A stretch of DNA of 64,000 nt from Dermacentor variabilis (GCF_050947875.1 NC_134568.1:200174258-200238257), one strand, 5' to 3'; shown: positions 22,608-33,700, numbered from the stretch's first letter. The notes: generated from the letters alone by a model not told the origin. Translations and numbers: made by a program.

Positions 22608-22784
22608 GGCAGCTTTGATGTCTTCAGGTAGCATGTGTGGGTTTATTGACCCGTTGCCTTCACCCCAAAAATTCGCGTAGACGTGACGCCTGTTTCAGAA
22701 AGGATGTTCCACATCCGCCGCTCAGGCCGTGAGTGGGGGCGCTGGCCAACACACCTAGGGTTATTTTTAGTAGTAAAACATAAG

Positions 22785-23013
22785 TGCCCCAGGAAGTGGA
22801 TGGGAAAACGGCCCCACGGTGGCTCATTTGGTAAGAGCATCGCACGCGTAAGGCGAAGACGTGGGTTTGTATCCCTCCTGCGGCCAGTTGTTTTTTTCAT
22901 CCACTTTCATTTCGATTTATTCATCGTTTCTTTAATTCGATTAGGAGCTACAGATAATTCCCTCCATGCTGTCCTTCGTGTCATTGTTTGTCGGCTTCTC
23001 ATTATGATATGAT
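22785..23013 (+). mobile_element. tRNA-Thr-like SINE
   Basis: The tRNA-like head at 22810-22889 has A-box TGGCTCATTTGG, a CGT anticodon-like loop (CACGCGTAA) and B-box GGTTTGTATCC (22864-22874). A short lead-in precedes the head. The body follows (GTTGTTTTTTTCATCCACTT, GTGTCATTGTTTGTCGGCTT) and it ends near TTATGATATGATTATT. A (TA)n microsatellite follows at once. It is distinct from the serine-type SINE family. Confidence 0.8.
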
Positions 23014-23021
23014 TATTGGAC

Positions 23022-23023
<2 letters not shown>

Positions 23024-23070
<47 letters not shown>

Positions 23071-23074
23071 TATC
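23024..23074 (+). repeat. (TA)n microsatellite
   Basis: TA repeats at the 3' end of the Thr-type SINE, probably seeded by its AT-rich tail. Confidence 0.97.
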
Positions 23075-23079
23075 ACTGA

Positions 23080-23475
23080 GGCGTTGAATCACAGGATACG
23101 GCAGTGAACCAGGCAAAAAAATAAAACCACGCAGGTTTGATGTTTCGGCCAGGGATATTACTGGCCTAACCTAAAGAAGCCAAGATAATTCTTCCCTAAT
23201 TCACGAGCAGGTACCTTCACGCTCATGTGGCTCATGAAACACTATGATGCGGCAAGAATCTTAGTGGAACAATGGTGGTGACCATCATGTGAAGTGCCTC
23301 GGGAAAATGTATGTAGCAGTACGACAATATGTGTTTTCCTGTTTTTGCTCATGCCACTTCAACCGATTAATCGCGATTAAATCATTAATAAAAACATTGG
23401 AGATGTAGAATTGCCCTACACAAGGCACTACTTGTAATAATATCACCTCCAACTTGTCTAATGTGTGCCGCAGTG
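23080..23475. other. No gene recognised
   Basis: No domain seen. A poly-G stretch occurs at 23500-23518 just beyond. Confidence 0.3.
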
Positions 23476-23479
23476 CTAA

Positions 23480-24975
23480 AGTGGACCTGCCAATCGAGGG
23501 GGGGGGGGAGGGGGGGTTCCGGGCCGCCCCCCGGGCCATCCCTGAGTTTAAGCACTGTCCAGTACTCTGCACATCACTTGCCTCTCGGCACTATAATGCC
23601 AGCATACACATATGACGTGTGTGAACGTATCATCACAGGTGCATGTGTCGCACGTGGGGCTGTTGGTCATTCCAATAACTAAAAGATAGGAGTTTGTAAA
23701 TGCGACGCCTTTCCACACACGGTTCAGCATGGTCTGTTCACATCGTGGTAACCCGGGCACTAGATGTGCCTGCATATCTGGATACAACGAACGTAAACGA
23801 CACGTGGTGAAAACGTTTGAGTCTCACAAGGGCAACGTACATCGCAGTGCAGCCGCAGCGTCTGTTGGCGAAAGCGGGATCAAAACACATTGCCCACTTT
23901 CATGTGCACATGGGGCGGCTTCATCGGCGGGGCCATTCCCGCTGATATTGCAGTGTCCAGGAAGCCACTAAAAGATTATGTCATTTCCCTTGTCATGGCT
24001 GCGATTATATGTCTGTCGAATTTCTGATGCCAATCCATGGCGCATCGGGATTTGTATGCACTGAAGGGCCGCCTTGGAATCACAGAAAACTGTACATTGT
24101 TGCGTGGTTCCTGATTAATGAAATCAAGTGCAGCACGCAGTGCAGCAAGTTCTGCACCTGTCAATGTGGTCACACATGAATTCTTAAACTTGATTTTTTA
24201 AGATTTTGCCGGGATAACGATTGCAGCAGTAGAGATGTTGAGTTTTACCGAACCACCTGCATAGCCATGTTGCCGAAATCCGTGTACGTTGTAAAGGTGT
24301 CCCTAAAGCTGTTTGCTTTAAAGCTTGCAGCGGCGCTCCAGGTTCTTTTTTTGTTGCCTGGAATTGCCAAATGTACTTGCGGCTGGTGCAGACACCCCAA
24401 TGGTGCGGACTTTCGTGTAGCACGCGTGAACTTTATCGGCAAGTAGGACTGATGTCTTAGAACTCTTTTGGCAAATGTTGAATGTGGCCTCTTTGCTGGC
24501 AAGCAAGCAAGATGATATGAGGTATTCCGAGTCAGGTGTCGGATGTGGGCTCTCAGGACATCTGTAGCAATGTGTACTGTAATAGGAGAATATCTGGCAA
24601 TAGCCACTGCCGCGACCGATGATTTATTTTTTGGGAAGCCAAGGGGGACACGTTCTGACTGCTTGAGCTTGCACGCTCTGAAGTCTGCGAATATTTGTCG
24701 TGTAAGTATTTCCCAGTACAGGTAATCTGTACCGCAGGAAGCCCTAAAATAGCGCGCTACATAATTGCAACATTAATGATACTGTAGCGACCTAGGATTT
24801 CTCGCCGAGAAACTCGAGGTCCACAAAAGTGGCCAAATGCTTCGTCATGTACAAGACGTAAGGGCTCCAAGGCAAATCTCTATCGACGATGACGCCTAGA
24901 ATTCGGTGTGTTCGTCTACGTGGTACAATATGACCATTAATTGATCCACAAAGCGTACGGGGCCGTCGCTTTGCG
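23480..24975 (-). mobile_element. Degraded RNase H-type (I-group-like) LINE
   Basis: Pieces run in order along the minus strand. Near 24830-24920 RRTHRILGVIVDRDLPWSPY is the end of the RT domain. At 24400-24600 comes the linker (ARYSPITVHIATDVLRAHIR, then HLTRNTSYHLACLPAKRP). At 23976-24173 TTLTGAELAALRAALDFI matches the start of an RNase H domain. At 23548-23787 LPRCEQTMLNRVWKGVAFTN is followed by the Cys/His knuckle (CDTCTCDDTFTHVICVC). Frames shift and stops intervene, so it is dead. The RT catalytic core is not seen. Confidence 0.85.
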
Positions 24976-24979
24976 ATTA

Positions 24980-25635
24980 AAAGCAACGAGTGCACGCTTG
25001 ACATATAAATACATTGCTTGAGTACACATGTTTTAGTTCGCATATATGCGAATTTGGCATAATTAAAGTAAATACAAAACCAGAATATTAGAGTACAAAG
25101 AAAAAAGTACATCGAGAAATATATGCCACTTAGGAATACCCACATTGCTTTAACAAAAGGCGTTGCATCGCATAAGAATATAAAACAATGTGATAATCAT
25201 GCACAAAGAAAGCAGGAAGAATAAACAATTTCCTACAGTGAAAAAATACATCAGTTTTTTTTCATATAATTAGGTGCAGGTTTGATATGCATTACGAGGA
25301 TTGTCATATATATAGTAAATGGTGATGATCTTAGTTTATTATATACAAAAACAACATAACTATGCAAATGTACAAGAACGTAAGAATGCGAAAGCCTATA
25401 TGTCAAAAACGCAAAAGAAAACTCAAAAGATTCAAAATAAAGCACACTACAGGCAATCAGTCATACTACCTTTTATAGAAATATACACATGTTATTGTTT
25501 CGAAGGCAGGTGTTGAATATGGTACTCTTTTATTGCACTCTTGAGAGAGAGAAAAGAACTTTTATTTTGCGCTCCCTGAAGCTTTTTTCGATGTCAATGC
25601 CATCTCTTTCAATTTTATTGAGCAAGCTTGGCACG
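24980..25635. other. AT-rich, no gene recognised
   Basis: Strongly AT-rich sequence between two LINEs; nothing assigned. Confidence 0.35.
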
Positions 25636-25638
25636 CAA

Positions 25639-25644
25639 TATAAG

Positions 25645-25649
<5 letters not shown>
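25639..25649. repeat. Target-site duplication, left copy, of the RTE LINE
   Basis: TATAAGAAATC here is repeated exactly at 28872-28882. The last ATC is ambiguous because the adjoining tail is itself (ATC)n on this strand, so 8-11 bp are duplicated. Confidence 0.8.
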
Positions 25650-25689
<40 letters not shown>

Positions 25690-25695
25690 GCCTGG

Positions 25696-28635
25696 TTACG
25701 CCCACTGCAGGGCAAAGGCCTCTCCCATATTTCTCCAACAACCCCGGTCACGTACTAATTGTGGCCATGCCGTCCCTGCAAACTTCTTAATCTCATCCGC
25801 CCACCTAACTTTCTGGCGCCCCCTGCTACGCTTCCCTTCCCTTGGGATCCAGTCCGTAACCCTTAATGACCATCGGTTATCTTCCTTCCTCATTACATGT
25901 CCTGCCCATGCCCATTTCTTTTTCTTGATTTCAACTAAGATGTCATTAACTCGCGTTTGTTCCCTCACCCAATCTGCTCTTTTCTTATCCCTTAACGTTA
26001 CACCTATCATTCTTCTTTCCATAGCTCGTTGTGTCGTCCTCAATTTGAGTAGAACCCTTTTCGTAAGCCTCCAGGTTTCTGCCCCGTAGGTGAGTACTGG
26101 TAAGACACAGCTATTATATACTTTTCTCTTGAGGGATAACGGCAACCTGCTGTTCATGATTTGGGAATGCCTGCCAAACGCACTCCAGCCCATTCTTATT
26201 CTTCTGATTATTTCCGTCTCATGATCCGGATCCGCCGTCACTACCTGCCCTAAGTAGATGTATTCCCTTACGACTTCCAGTGCCTCGCTGCCTATTGTAA
26301 ATTCCTGTTCTCTCCCGAGACTGTTAAGCATTACTTTAGTTTTCTGCATATTAATTTTTAGACCCACTCTTCTGCTTTGCCTCTCCAAGTCAGTGAGCAT
26401 GCATTGCAATTGGTCCCCTGAGTTACTAAGCAAGGCAATATCATCAGCGAATCGCAAGTTACTAAGGTATTCTCCATTAACTTTTATCCCCAATTCTTCC
26501 CAATCCAGGTCTCTGAATACCTCCTGTAAACACGCTGTGAATAGCATTGGAGATATCGTATCTCCCTCCCTGACGCCTTTCTTTATTGGGATTTTGTTGC
26601 TTGCTTTATGGAGGACTACGGTGGCTGTGCAGCCGCTATAGATATCTTCCAGTATTTTTACATATGGCTCATCTACACCCTGATTCCGTAATGCCTCCAT
26701 GACTGCTGAGGTTTCGACTGAATCAAACGCTTTCTCATAATCAATGAAAGCTATATATAACGGTTGCTTATATTCTGCACATTTCTCTATCACTTGATTG
26801 ATAGTGTGAATATGGTCTATTGTTGAGTAGCCTTTACGGAATCCTGCCTGATCCTTTGGTTGACAGAAGTCTAAGGTGTTCCTGATTCTATTTGCAATTA
26901 CCTTAGTAAATACTTTGTAGGCAACAGACAGTAAGCTGATCGGTCTATAATTTTTCAAGTCTTTGGCGTCCCCTTTCTTATGGATTAGGATTATGTTAGC
27001 GTTCTTCCAAGATTCCGGTACGCTCGAGGTCATGAGGCATTGCGTATACAGGGTGGCCAGTTTCTCTACAACAATCTGTCCACCATCCTTCAGCAAATCT
27101 GCTGTTACCTGATCCTCCCCAGCTGCTTTCCCCCTTTGCATATCTCCTAAGGCTTTCTTTACTTCTTCCGGCGTTACCTTCGGGATTTCGAATTCCTCTA
27201 GACTATTTTCTCTTCCATTATCGTCGTGGGTGCCACTGGTACTGTATAAATCTCTATAGAACTCCTCAGCCACTTGAACTATCTCATCCATATTAGTAAT
27301 GACATTGCCGGCTTTGTCTCTTAACGCATACATCTGATTCTTGCCAATTCCTAGTTTCTTCTTCACTGTTTTTAGGCTTCCTCCGTTCCTGAGAGCATGT
27401 TCAATTCTATCCATATTATACTTCCTTATGTCAGCTGTCTTACGCTTGTTGATTAACTTCGAAAGTTCTGCCAGTTCTATTCTAGCTGTAGGGTTAGATG
27501 CTTTCATATATTGGCGTTTCTTGATCAGATCTTTCGTCTCCTGGGATAGTTTGCTGGCATCCTGCCTAACGGAGTTACCACCGACTTCCATTGCACACTC
27601 CTTAATGATGCCCACAAGATTGTCGTTCATTGCTTCAACACTAAGGTCCTCTTCCTGAGTTAAAGCTGAATACCTGTTCTGTAGCTTGATCTGGAATTCC
27701 TCTATTTTCCCTCTTACCGCTAACTCATTGATCGGCTTCTTATGTACCAGTTTCTTCCGTTCCCTCCTCAGGTCTAGGCTAATTCGAGTTCTTACCATCC
27801 TGTGGTCACTGCAGCGCACCTTGCCTAGCACGTCCACATCTTGTATGATACCAGGGTTAGCGCAGAGTATGAAGTCTATTTCATTTCTAGTCTCGCCGTT
27901 CGGGCTCCTCCACGTCCACTTTCGGCTATCCCGCTTGCGGAAGAAGGTATTCATTATCCTCATATTATTCTGTTCCGCAAACTCTACTAATAACTCTCCC
28001 CTGCTATTCCTAGTGCCTATGCCATATTCCCCCACTGCCTTGTCTCCAGCCTGCTTCTTGCCTACCTTGGCATTAAAGTCGCCCATTAGTATAGTGTATT
28101 TAGTTTTCACTCTACCCATCGCCGAATCCACGTCTTCATAGAAGCTTTCGACTTCCTGGTCATCATGACTGGATGTAGGGGCGTAGACCTGTACCATCTT
28201 CATTTTGTACCTCTTATTAAGTTTCACAACAAGACCTGCCACCCTCTCGTTAATGCTATAGAATTCCTGTATGTTACCAGCTATATTCTTATTAACCAGG
28301 GATCCGACTCCTAGTTCTCTTCTATCCGCTAAGCCCCGGTAGCACAGGACGTGCCCGCTATTTAGCACTGTATATGCCTCTTTTGGCCTCCTAACTTCAC
28401 TGAGCCCTATTATATCCCATTTACTGCCCTCTAATTCCTGCAATAGCACTGCTAGACTCGCCTCACTAGAGAACGTTCTAGCGTTAAACGTTGCCAGGTT
28501 CATATTCCAATGGCGGCCTGTCCGGAGCCAGTGATTCTTAGCACCCTCTGCTGCGTCGCAGGTCTGACCGCCGCCGTGGTCAGTTGCTTCGCAGCTGCTG
28601 GGGACTGAGGGCCGGGGTTTGATTGTTGTGTTCAT
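25696..28635 (-). CDS. RTE LINE polyprotein: AP endonuclease and reverse transcriptase
   Basis: The 979-residue protein would nick target DNA and copy the element RNA at the nick (target-primed reverse transcription). The endonuclease domain spans about 45-290 with conserved N51, E80, the YAPT block (151-154), GDFN (185-188), TWRSPNG (241-247), IDFIL (253-257) and SDH (276-278). The reverse transcriptase spans about 500-790: KNYRPISLLSV (561-571), DQAGFRKGYST (595-605), FIDYEKAFDSV (630-640), GVREGDTISP (687-696) and the catalytic FADD (729-732, F replacing the common Y). A basic tail contains WAGHVM and NRWS. Length and order fit RTE proteins, often annotated as 'craniofacial development protein 2-like'. 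The start at 28635 lies just after the tick-type leader; a start at M45 would still include the whole endonuclease. No frame break is visible. It is a transposon gene, not a host gene. Confidence 0.93.
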   Translation of the reverse strand: MNTTIKPRPSVPSSCEATDHGGGQTCDAAEGAKNHWLRTGRHWNMNLATFNARTFSSEASLAVLLQELEGSKWDIIGLSEVRRPKEAYTVLNSGHVLCYRGLADRRELGVGSLVNKNIAGNIQEFYSINERVAGLVVKLNKRYKMKMVQVYAPTSSHDDQEVESFYEDVDSAMGRVKTKYTILMGDFNAKVGKKQAGDKAVGEYGIGTRNSRGELLVEFAEQNNMRIMNTFFRKRDSRKWTWRSPNGETRNEIDFILCANPGIIQDVDVLGKVRCSDHRMVRTRISLDLRRERKKLVHKKPINELAVRGKIEEFQIKLQNRYSALTQEEDLSVEAMNDNLVGIIKECAMEVGGNSVRQDASKLSQETKDLIKKRQYMKASNPTARIELAELSKLINKRKTADIRKYNMDRIEHALRNGGSLKTVKKKLGIGKNQMYALRDKAGNVITNMDEIVQVAEEFYRDLYSTSGTHDDNGRENSLEEFEIPKVTPEEVKKALGDMQRGKAAGEDQVTADLLKDGGQIVVEKLATLYTQCLMTSSVPESWKNANIILIHKKGDAKDLKNYRPISLLSVAYKVFTKVIANRIRNTLDFCQPKDQAGFRKGYSTIDHIHTINQVIEKCAEYKQPLYIAFIDYEKAFDSVETSAVMEALRNQGVDEPYVKILEDIYSGCTATVVLHKASNKIPIKKGVREGDTISPMLFTACLQEVFRDLDWEELGIKVNGEYLSNLRFADDIALLSNSGDQLQCMLTDLERQSRRVGLKINMQKTKVMLNSLGREQEFTIGSEALEVVREYIYLGQVVTADPDHETEIIRRIRMGWSAFGRHSQIMNSRLPLSLKRKVYNSCVLPVLTYGAETWRLTKRVLLKLRTTQRAMERRMIGVTLRDKKRADWVREQTRVNDILVEIKKKKWAWAGHVMRKEDNRWSLRVTDWIPREGKRSRGRQKVRWADEIKKFAGTAWPQLVRDRGCWRNMGEAFALQWA

Positions 28636-28789
28636 AGGAGGTTGTGGCCAAGTACTGCACCAGGGTGGCCAATCCTGCTCTGGTGAGGGAGTGCGTTACC
28701 GGTTCTGGTCACCGGGATCAGGCCACACTCCAGGCCTGTTTGTGCAATTTTATCAACACGCGGATTGTTTTTTTTTTTAATCCGGTGGA

Positions 28790-28868
28790 AAATTGCCGGC
28801 ACCGGGATTCGAACCACGGACCTCTTGCACGCGAGGCGGGTGTTCTACCTCTACGCCACCGCTGCCGA
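28790..28868 (-). promoter_or_regulatory. tRNA-Ala-like module at the 5' end of the RTE, candidate Pol III-type internal promoter
   Basis: Minus strand: a near-consensus A-box TGGCGTAGAGGT (28847-28858) and an exact consensus B-box GGTTCGAATCC (28805-28815). The loop would give a CGC (Ala) anticodon, but anticodon, T and acceptor stems contain mismatches, so it is not a functional tRNA. It lies inside the target duplication that bounds the RTE. That places it as the element's 5' terminus or as a pre-existing SINE fused to it. Promoter function is inferred from the boxes only. Confidence 0.65.
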
Positions 28869-28871
28869 AAC

Positions 28872-28882
28872 TATAAGAAATC
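28872..28882. repeat. Target-site duplication, right copy, of the RTE LINE
   Basis: TATAAGAAATC, identical to 25639-25649. It defines the 5' end of the insertion, just beyond the tRNA-like module. Confidence 0.8.
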
Positions 28883-29022
28883 TACTGAACCCATATTCGG
28901 CACGTGAGAAAGGTGATAGCCATTTTGCTTTTTCTTTAATGCTATGCGAGGTAAGTATGGGTGCAGTAAGGTTACATAACTGCAAAAATGTACGATTGTT
29001 GCATCGGAAATATTTTTGACAT

Positions 29023-29880
29023 TTAGAGCAAGGATGGTCTTGCTGCAGGCATGTAGTTCGATGGCAATGAGGTACGATTGTACCTCAGTACAGGGTAGCC
29101 AACCGGAGATAATCTCTGGTTAACCTCCCTGTCTTTCCTTTGCCTTTCTCTCTCTAGGGCAAGGCTAAGATTATAAAAATGTTTCAGGAGGCAAGTTTTA
29201 AGGGTGCAAAACAGCTCTCGAGTATGGGCATCATGCTGGGCATTTACTATATGACGAACTGCTCTCTTCTCGAGCACAGTCAACTTCTATAAATTGGCTT
29301 CTGTAGTATAGTCCTATACCAAGTGACAATACGTTAAATGAGGGAAAAATAGGGAGTTGTAAATTGTTTGTTTAACGTCGCGTGGTAAAATACATCGCAT
29401 TCTACAGAGCACTGTGCCAGCTTCGGCTAAACGTGTAGTGATAATGTCTACGGGACCATTCCAGGCCAGATTATCACTAAAAACAACTCCCAAGGATTTA
29501 ACATTTGATGCGAATTCTATACTATTCGATCCAAGCTGTAATCTAAACTATTCATTGATATGTCGTTGTGGCGTGGGGAAGAGAATAGCTTTAGTTTTTG
29601 TAGTATTCTGTTTTGTCGAGTTAACTGTGCTCCATTCAGCTAAGTACTTTAGTGTGATATAAAGGCTGCTTATATCACGGGTTCTAAAAAAATGCTTTTG
29701 TCATCTGCATAAACTATGAAGTGGGCGTCTTTAGAAATGTTTATTATATCATTGATGTCGAAATTGAACAGTATCGGCGCTAGTATGCTACCTTGCGGTA
29801 CTGCCTGATATATTTCTCTCACATCAGATTGTTCTGACGTGATGGCAACGCATTGTTTCCTGTGCTTTTGATATGAAATT
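29023..29880 (-). mobile_element. LINE (Jockey/CR1-like) reverse transcriptase fragment
   Basis: Minus strand, from high to low coordinates: a degraded QG-S-ILAPILFN block near 29770-29810, then FIVYADDKSIF (about 29690-29725, the catalytic YADD), the KSLGVVFSDNLAWNGPV block (about 29450-29500) and LTVLEKRAVRHIVNAQHD (about 29230-29290). Fairly coherent over 600 bp but with breaks. Its C-terminal part is interrupted by the (CT)n-tailed module at 29085-29158. Confidence 0.75.
29085..29158 (+). mobile_element. LINE 3'-end relic with (CT)n tail
   Basis: CAGGGTAGCCAACCGG, TCTCTGGTTAACCTCCCTGT and a CT tract: the same 3'-terminal module as at 17293-17368. It is inserted in opposite orientation into the LINE fragment on the minus strand. 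Confidence 0.7.
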
Positions 29881-29899
29881 AATAACTATATGTTGACAC

Positions 29900-30690
29900 T
29901 GCCGTTGAAGCCTTCTGAAGTCATGCGCGGACTTGTACACATGTCACTCCTGAAGTACGTATGCGAATGTCGTTCACATATATGAAGAGCTGTACAGTTT
30001 GCGGAAACGCATCGGCGAGGCCAACGAGCACCATGTCGAACAGCGTAGAGCTAAGTATTCCAACTCGCGGTGCATCACGAATGTTATAACTAGGAGGCGT
30101 TGGTCGGTCTTCAGTCAAAATAAAGAAAGACCTGTCATTCAATTAGCTGCATATCCAGTGAAAGACGTGTCCAGCAATCCCTACTGCTTCTAAGGCGTCC
30201 AAAATAGCATGATGAGCTACATTGTCGTACACACCTTTAACATCAAGAAATAAGGCAGGAATGACTCATTTAAGGTGTTTCTGGGGCTGTACAGACGTTA
30301 CCACGTAATGACGCTATCTATAGACGAGCGGCCGCGTTGAAAGCCACCCATTACCACTGGAAAGAGATTTTAAAGTTCTAAGTATCATTCTAACCGGGCC
30401 AGGATCATTCTCTCCTTTACCTTTGCGACACAGCTGGCCAGTGATATCGGACGGTAAGATGACAATTCCAAGGGGTGTTTGCCAGGCATGAATAGTGGAA
30501 CAAGACGACTGGATTTCCATGTAGTAGGGACCAAGCCGTCACGCCATGATGCGTTGTCTAGGCCAAGAAGTGCATCTCTGGTCTCTTGGCCAACGTTTGC
30601 AAGCGCAGAGTATGTGATACCGCCGGGTCTTGGTGACGAGGAACGCCCGCATAAAGCGAGTGCAGCCTCATATTTTCAAAGGATGCAATA
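29900..30690 (-). mobile_element. RNase H-type (I-group-like) LINE, reverse transcriptase fragment
   Basis: Minus strand pieces: near 30400-30500 the start of RT (WQTPLGIVILPSDITGQLC, a decayed 'yrPIaLTS' block), near 30330-30350 GNGW in the fingers region, and at 29921-30080 GILSSTLFDMVLVGLADAFP followed by FIYVNDIRIRTSGV, where YADD has become YVND. Loss of the first catalytic Asp-flanking Ala and several frame breaks mark it as dead. It may be the upstream half of the same family as 23480-24975. Confidence 0.75.
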
Positions 30691-30783
30691 ATTTCCGTAC
30701 TTCCCTCATTTTCTGCCGATTGCATCCAGCGTGCTCACCGGTTAGGTTCAATCTCTGCTGCCAAACCGCGTCCCATTATTGCT

Positions 30784-33700
30784 ATGTTTTCCAACTTTAA
30801 AATTAAAGAAAAGGTGTTATCACTGCTTGAGCAATTCAAAACAAATTACATATCCATAAGTCAAGACTTTTCACCCGGAACCCGAGTAGCTAGAAAGAAA
30901 CTAATGGAATTTGCTCGTAGCCAACCACAATCGTCTTTGTCCCAGCTGCGTTACAACAAAATGTTTTTAAACAAAAAATGCTTCATGTATAATCCTGCCT
31001 CCGATAATGTTGAACAAATCGAGCTACGTGGAGGGCTTGCCATTGCTGTAACTAACACCCGCACTTCAAGCTATAGGAAAGCGCGAGGAGTGATGGGCAC
31101 TCAAGCTGTTCTCGCGTGGCCGTCCTCTTTACCAATGCAAGAAGCGTATTAAACAAATACGACTCCTTATCATCCGCAATAGACACACTTTCTGCTCATA
31201 TCATCGCACTGACCGAGACGTGGCTTCATGATAGCGTTCAAGATGTGGAAATCTTCCAAGATACATACTGTTTCTGTATTCATCGTTGTGACAGAGATGC
31301 GCGCCGTGGTGGCAGTGTGCTCGTCGCTGTCTCTAAAGATTTTTTATCATCACGCATTGACGTCAACACTAACCTAGAAATCATCTGGGTGTCTTTAATA
31401 ATTGGCCATCAAAATATAGTCATTGGCATTTGTTACCGTCCTCCCACATACACTAATTCTTTTGTCCCGGAACTTCACGACAGTATTAGTGATATTGTCT
31501 CACGTTTTCCTTTATCCCCCATATTTTTATTCGGTGACTTTAACTTTCCTAACATAATGGGGAACACAGAACCAGCTGTTATGTCGCCATTTTCCTCTCA
31601 AGCTAAGGATTTTTTAGAACTATGCTCTACGTTTTCATTATCGCAGTTAACCACCCAAGCTACTAGGTTCACGCCTGTCTCGGCCAACACCCTTGATCTA
31701 ATGCTTACAACTAGACGTGACCTTGTTTTAGTATTTCTTATTTGCCAGGTATAAGAGACCACTCGTTACTCTCCTTTTTATTGGTGCGCAAGTTCTAAAA
31801 ACCAGCAAAATACGCAAAACAATTCGCGACTATGCTAGAGATAATTGCGAGGCGATCAACAATGAATTAGCGGATTTCACTAACACATTTCTGACTAACT
31901 TTGATGAACGTTCTATTCAACATAACTGGGACATATGTTTTCAACAAAAGTAAACAAATTAATTGAAAAATACATCCCTGTTCGTATTATCACGTCTAAT
32001 CCTAGAACACCATGGTATAACTCCCATATCAAACGGCTTTCTAATCGAAAGAGACGTCTGTATCACTTGGCCAAATTATCATCCTCAAGCTCACGCTGGA
32101 CGGCCTATAAGTCTGCATCTGATACTTACATTGCAGCATTAAAGGAACCTAAAGATAACTTCATGTCGAATACCTTACCCCAACTTCTGAATTCTAATGT
32201 TCGAAAGTTTTGGCGTATGATTAACCCCTGTCTTGATAACTCCATTGCCTTGGTAGACATAGCTGGCAACCCCGTCCCACCTAACCAATGTGCTACTATT
32301 CTTAATGACACCTTCTCAAGAAATTTCTCCATAGTTACAAATACTAATCTTCCAGACACTTTTCATTACAGTTACCCATTCATGCCTCCCATTATTGTTG
32401 ACACGGCTGGAATTACCAAACTCATCAATAACTTAGACCGCCATTCCTCCCCTGGTCATGATTCTATTGATTGCAAATTTCTTAAAAAATACTTGTGTCT
32501 ACAGCTCAATCATACTAACAAAAATATTTCAACAATCACTTGACACATCAACTCCTCCAACCCAATGGAAAATTGGGAAGGTGATTCCAATCTTCAAATC
32601 GGGCAATAAAAGTTCACCGTGTAATTATCGACCCATTTCCATTACTAGCACATGCTGCAAACTCTTAGAACATATTATATACTCGAACCTTGTCGCCTTT
32701 CTTGAATCTAACTCCTTTTTCTCACCAGCTCAACATGGCTTCCGGAAATCATTTTCGTGTGAAACGCAGCTCATATCATTTACTCATAAACTGCACCGCA
32801 TTCTTGATCGTTCTTCGTTAGCTGACTGTATTTACTTAGATTTTTCTAAAGCGTTCGACAATGTCTCCCACATACTTCTTTTTCATAAACTTAGTCAACT
32901 TATTATTGATAGTAGTCTTTATTTGTGGATCAAAGATTTCCTTTCAAATCGTTCCCAATTTGTTGTAGCCAATGAGCTTTCCTCTAACCAATGTCCTGTT
33001 CAGTCTGGAGTCCCACAGGGATCCGTATTAGGCCCCCTTCTTTTTCTAATTTTCATTAACGACCTTCCTTCTTTAGTTTCTTCTAATATTCGTCTTTTCG
33101 CTGACGACTGCGTAATTTTCCGTGAAAGAGTTACTGATAACGATGCTAACATTCTCCAGTGAGATCTAAATTCTATATCTAACTGGTGCAATACTTGGCT
33201 AATGGAATTAAATATTAACAAGTGCAAAGTGATGCGTGTCTATCGTACACCTAGTAGTCCTTTTCCATATTACCTAAACAACTCTCCCTTAGCCGCGGTT
33301 TCATCCTATAAATATTTAGGCGTTCATGTCACATCTAATCCAAGTTGGTCTTTGCATATTGAGATGATAATTAACAATGCTAATCGCATGTTAGGTTACT
33401 TACGCCGTAAATTTTCAGCAGCTCCTTCATCTTTAAAGCTCTTGTTATATAAAACACTCATTCGATCTAAATTAGAATACGCCACTCCAGTCTGGGATCC
33501 AATCACTAACAATTTGGTTGCGTCGCTAGAAATGGTGCAGAATCGCTCGCTTCATCTGTTCCTGTTATAACTGCACTGCCAGTATAACTTCTATGAAATC
33601 TGATATCTCTCTTACATCTCTAGCATCCCGCCGAAAAAAATTTCGCTTGAACTTTTTCCATCGGCTTTACTATCACCCGACCCTCCGTGACGAATTCATT

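Larger units (their letters stand above)
25650..28871 (-). mobile_element. Full-length RTE-clade LINE with tRNA-like 5' module
   Basis: A 3222-bp unit bounded by a target duplication (25639-25649 and 28872-28882). Read on the minus strand it has a tRNA-like module at the 5' end (28866-28790), an A-run, a ~125-bp leader, one 979-codon ORF, only 7 nt of 3' UTR and a (TGA)n tail (25650-25689). A very short 3' UTR with a trinucleotide tail is a known hallmark of RTE-clade elements (the clade of BovB). The ORF is uninterrupted, so the copy is young. Decayed relatives lie at 15962-17850 and 47165-48100. Confidence 0.93.

Noticed and set aside
22810..22889. Functional tRNA-Thr gene
   Set aside because: The stems are imperfect, the B-box deviates (GGTTTGTATCC), and it leads directly into a SINE body.
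26258..28141. Plus-strand ORFs of 105-151 codons across the RTE
   Set aside because: Antisense shadows of the 979-codon RTE reading frame.
28790..28868. Functional tRNA-Ala gene
   Set aside because: A- and B-boxes are good, but anticodon, T and acceptor stems have several mismatches, and the module lies inside a retrotransposon insertion.
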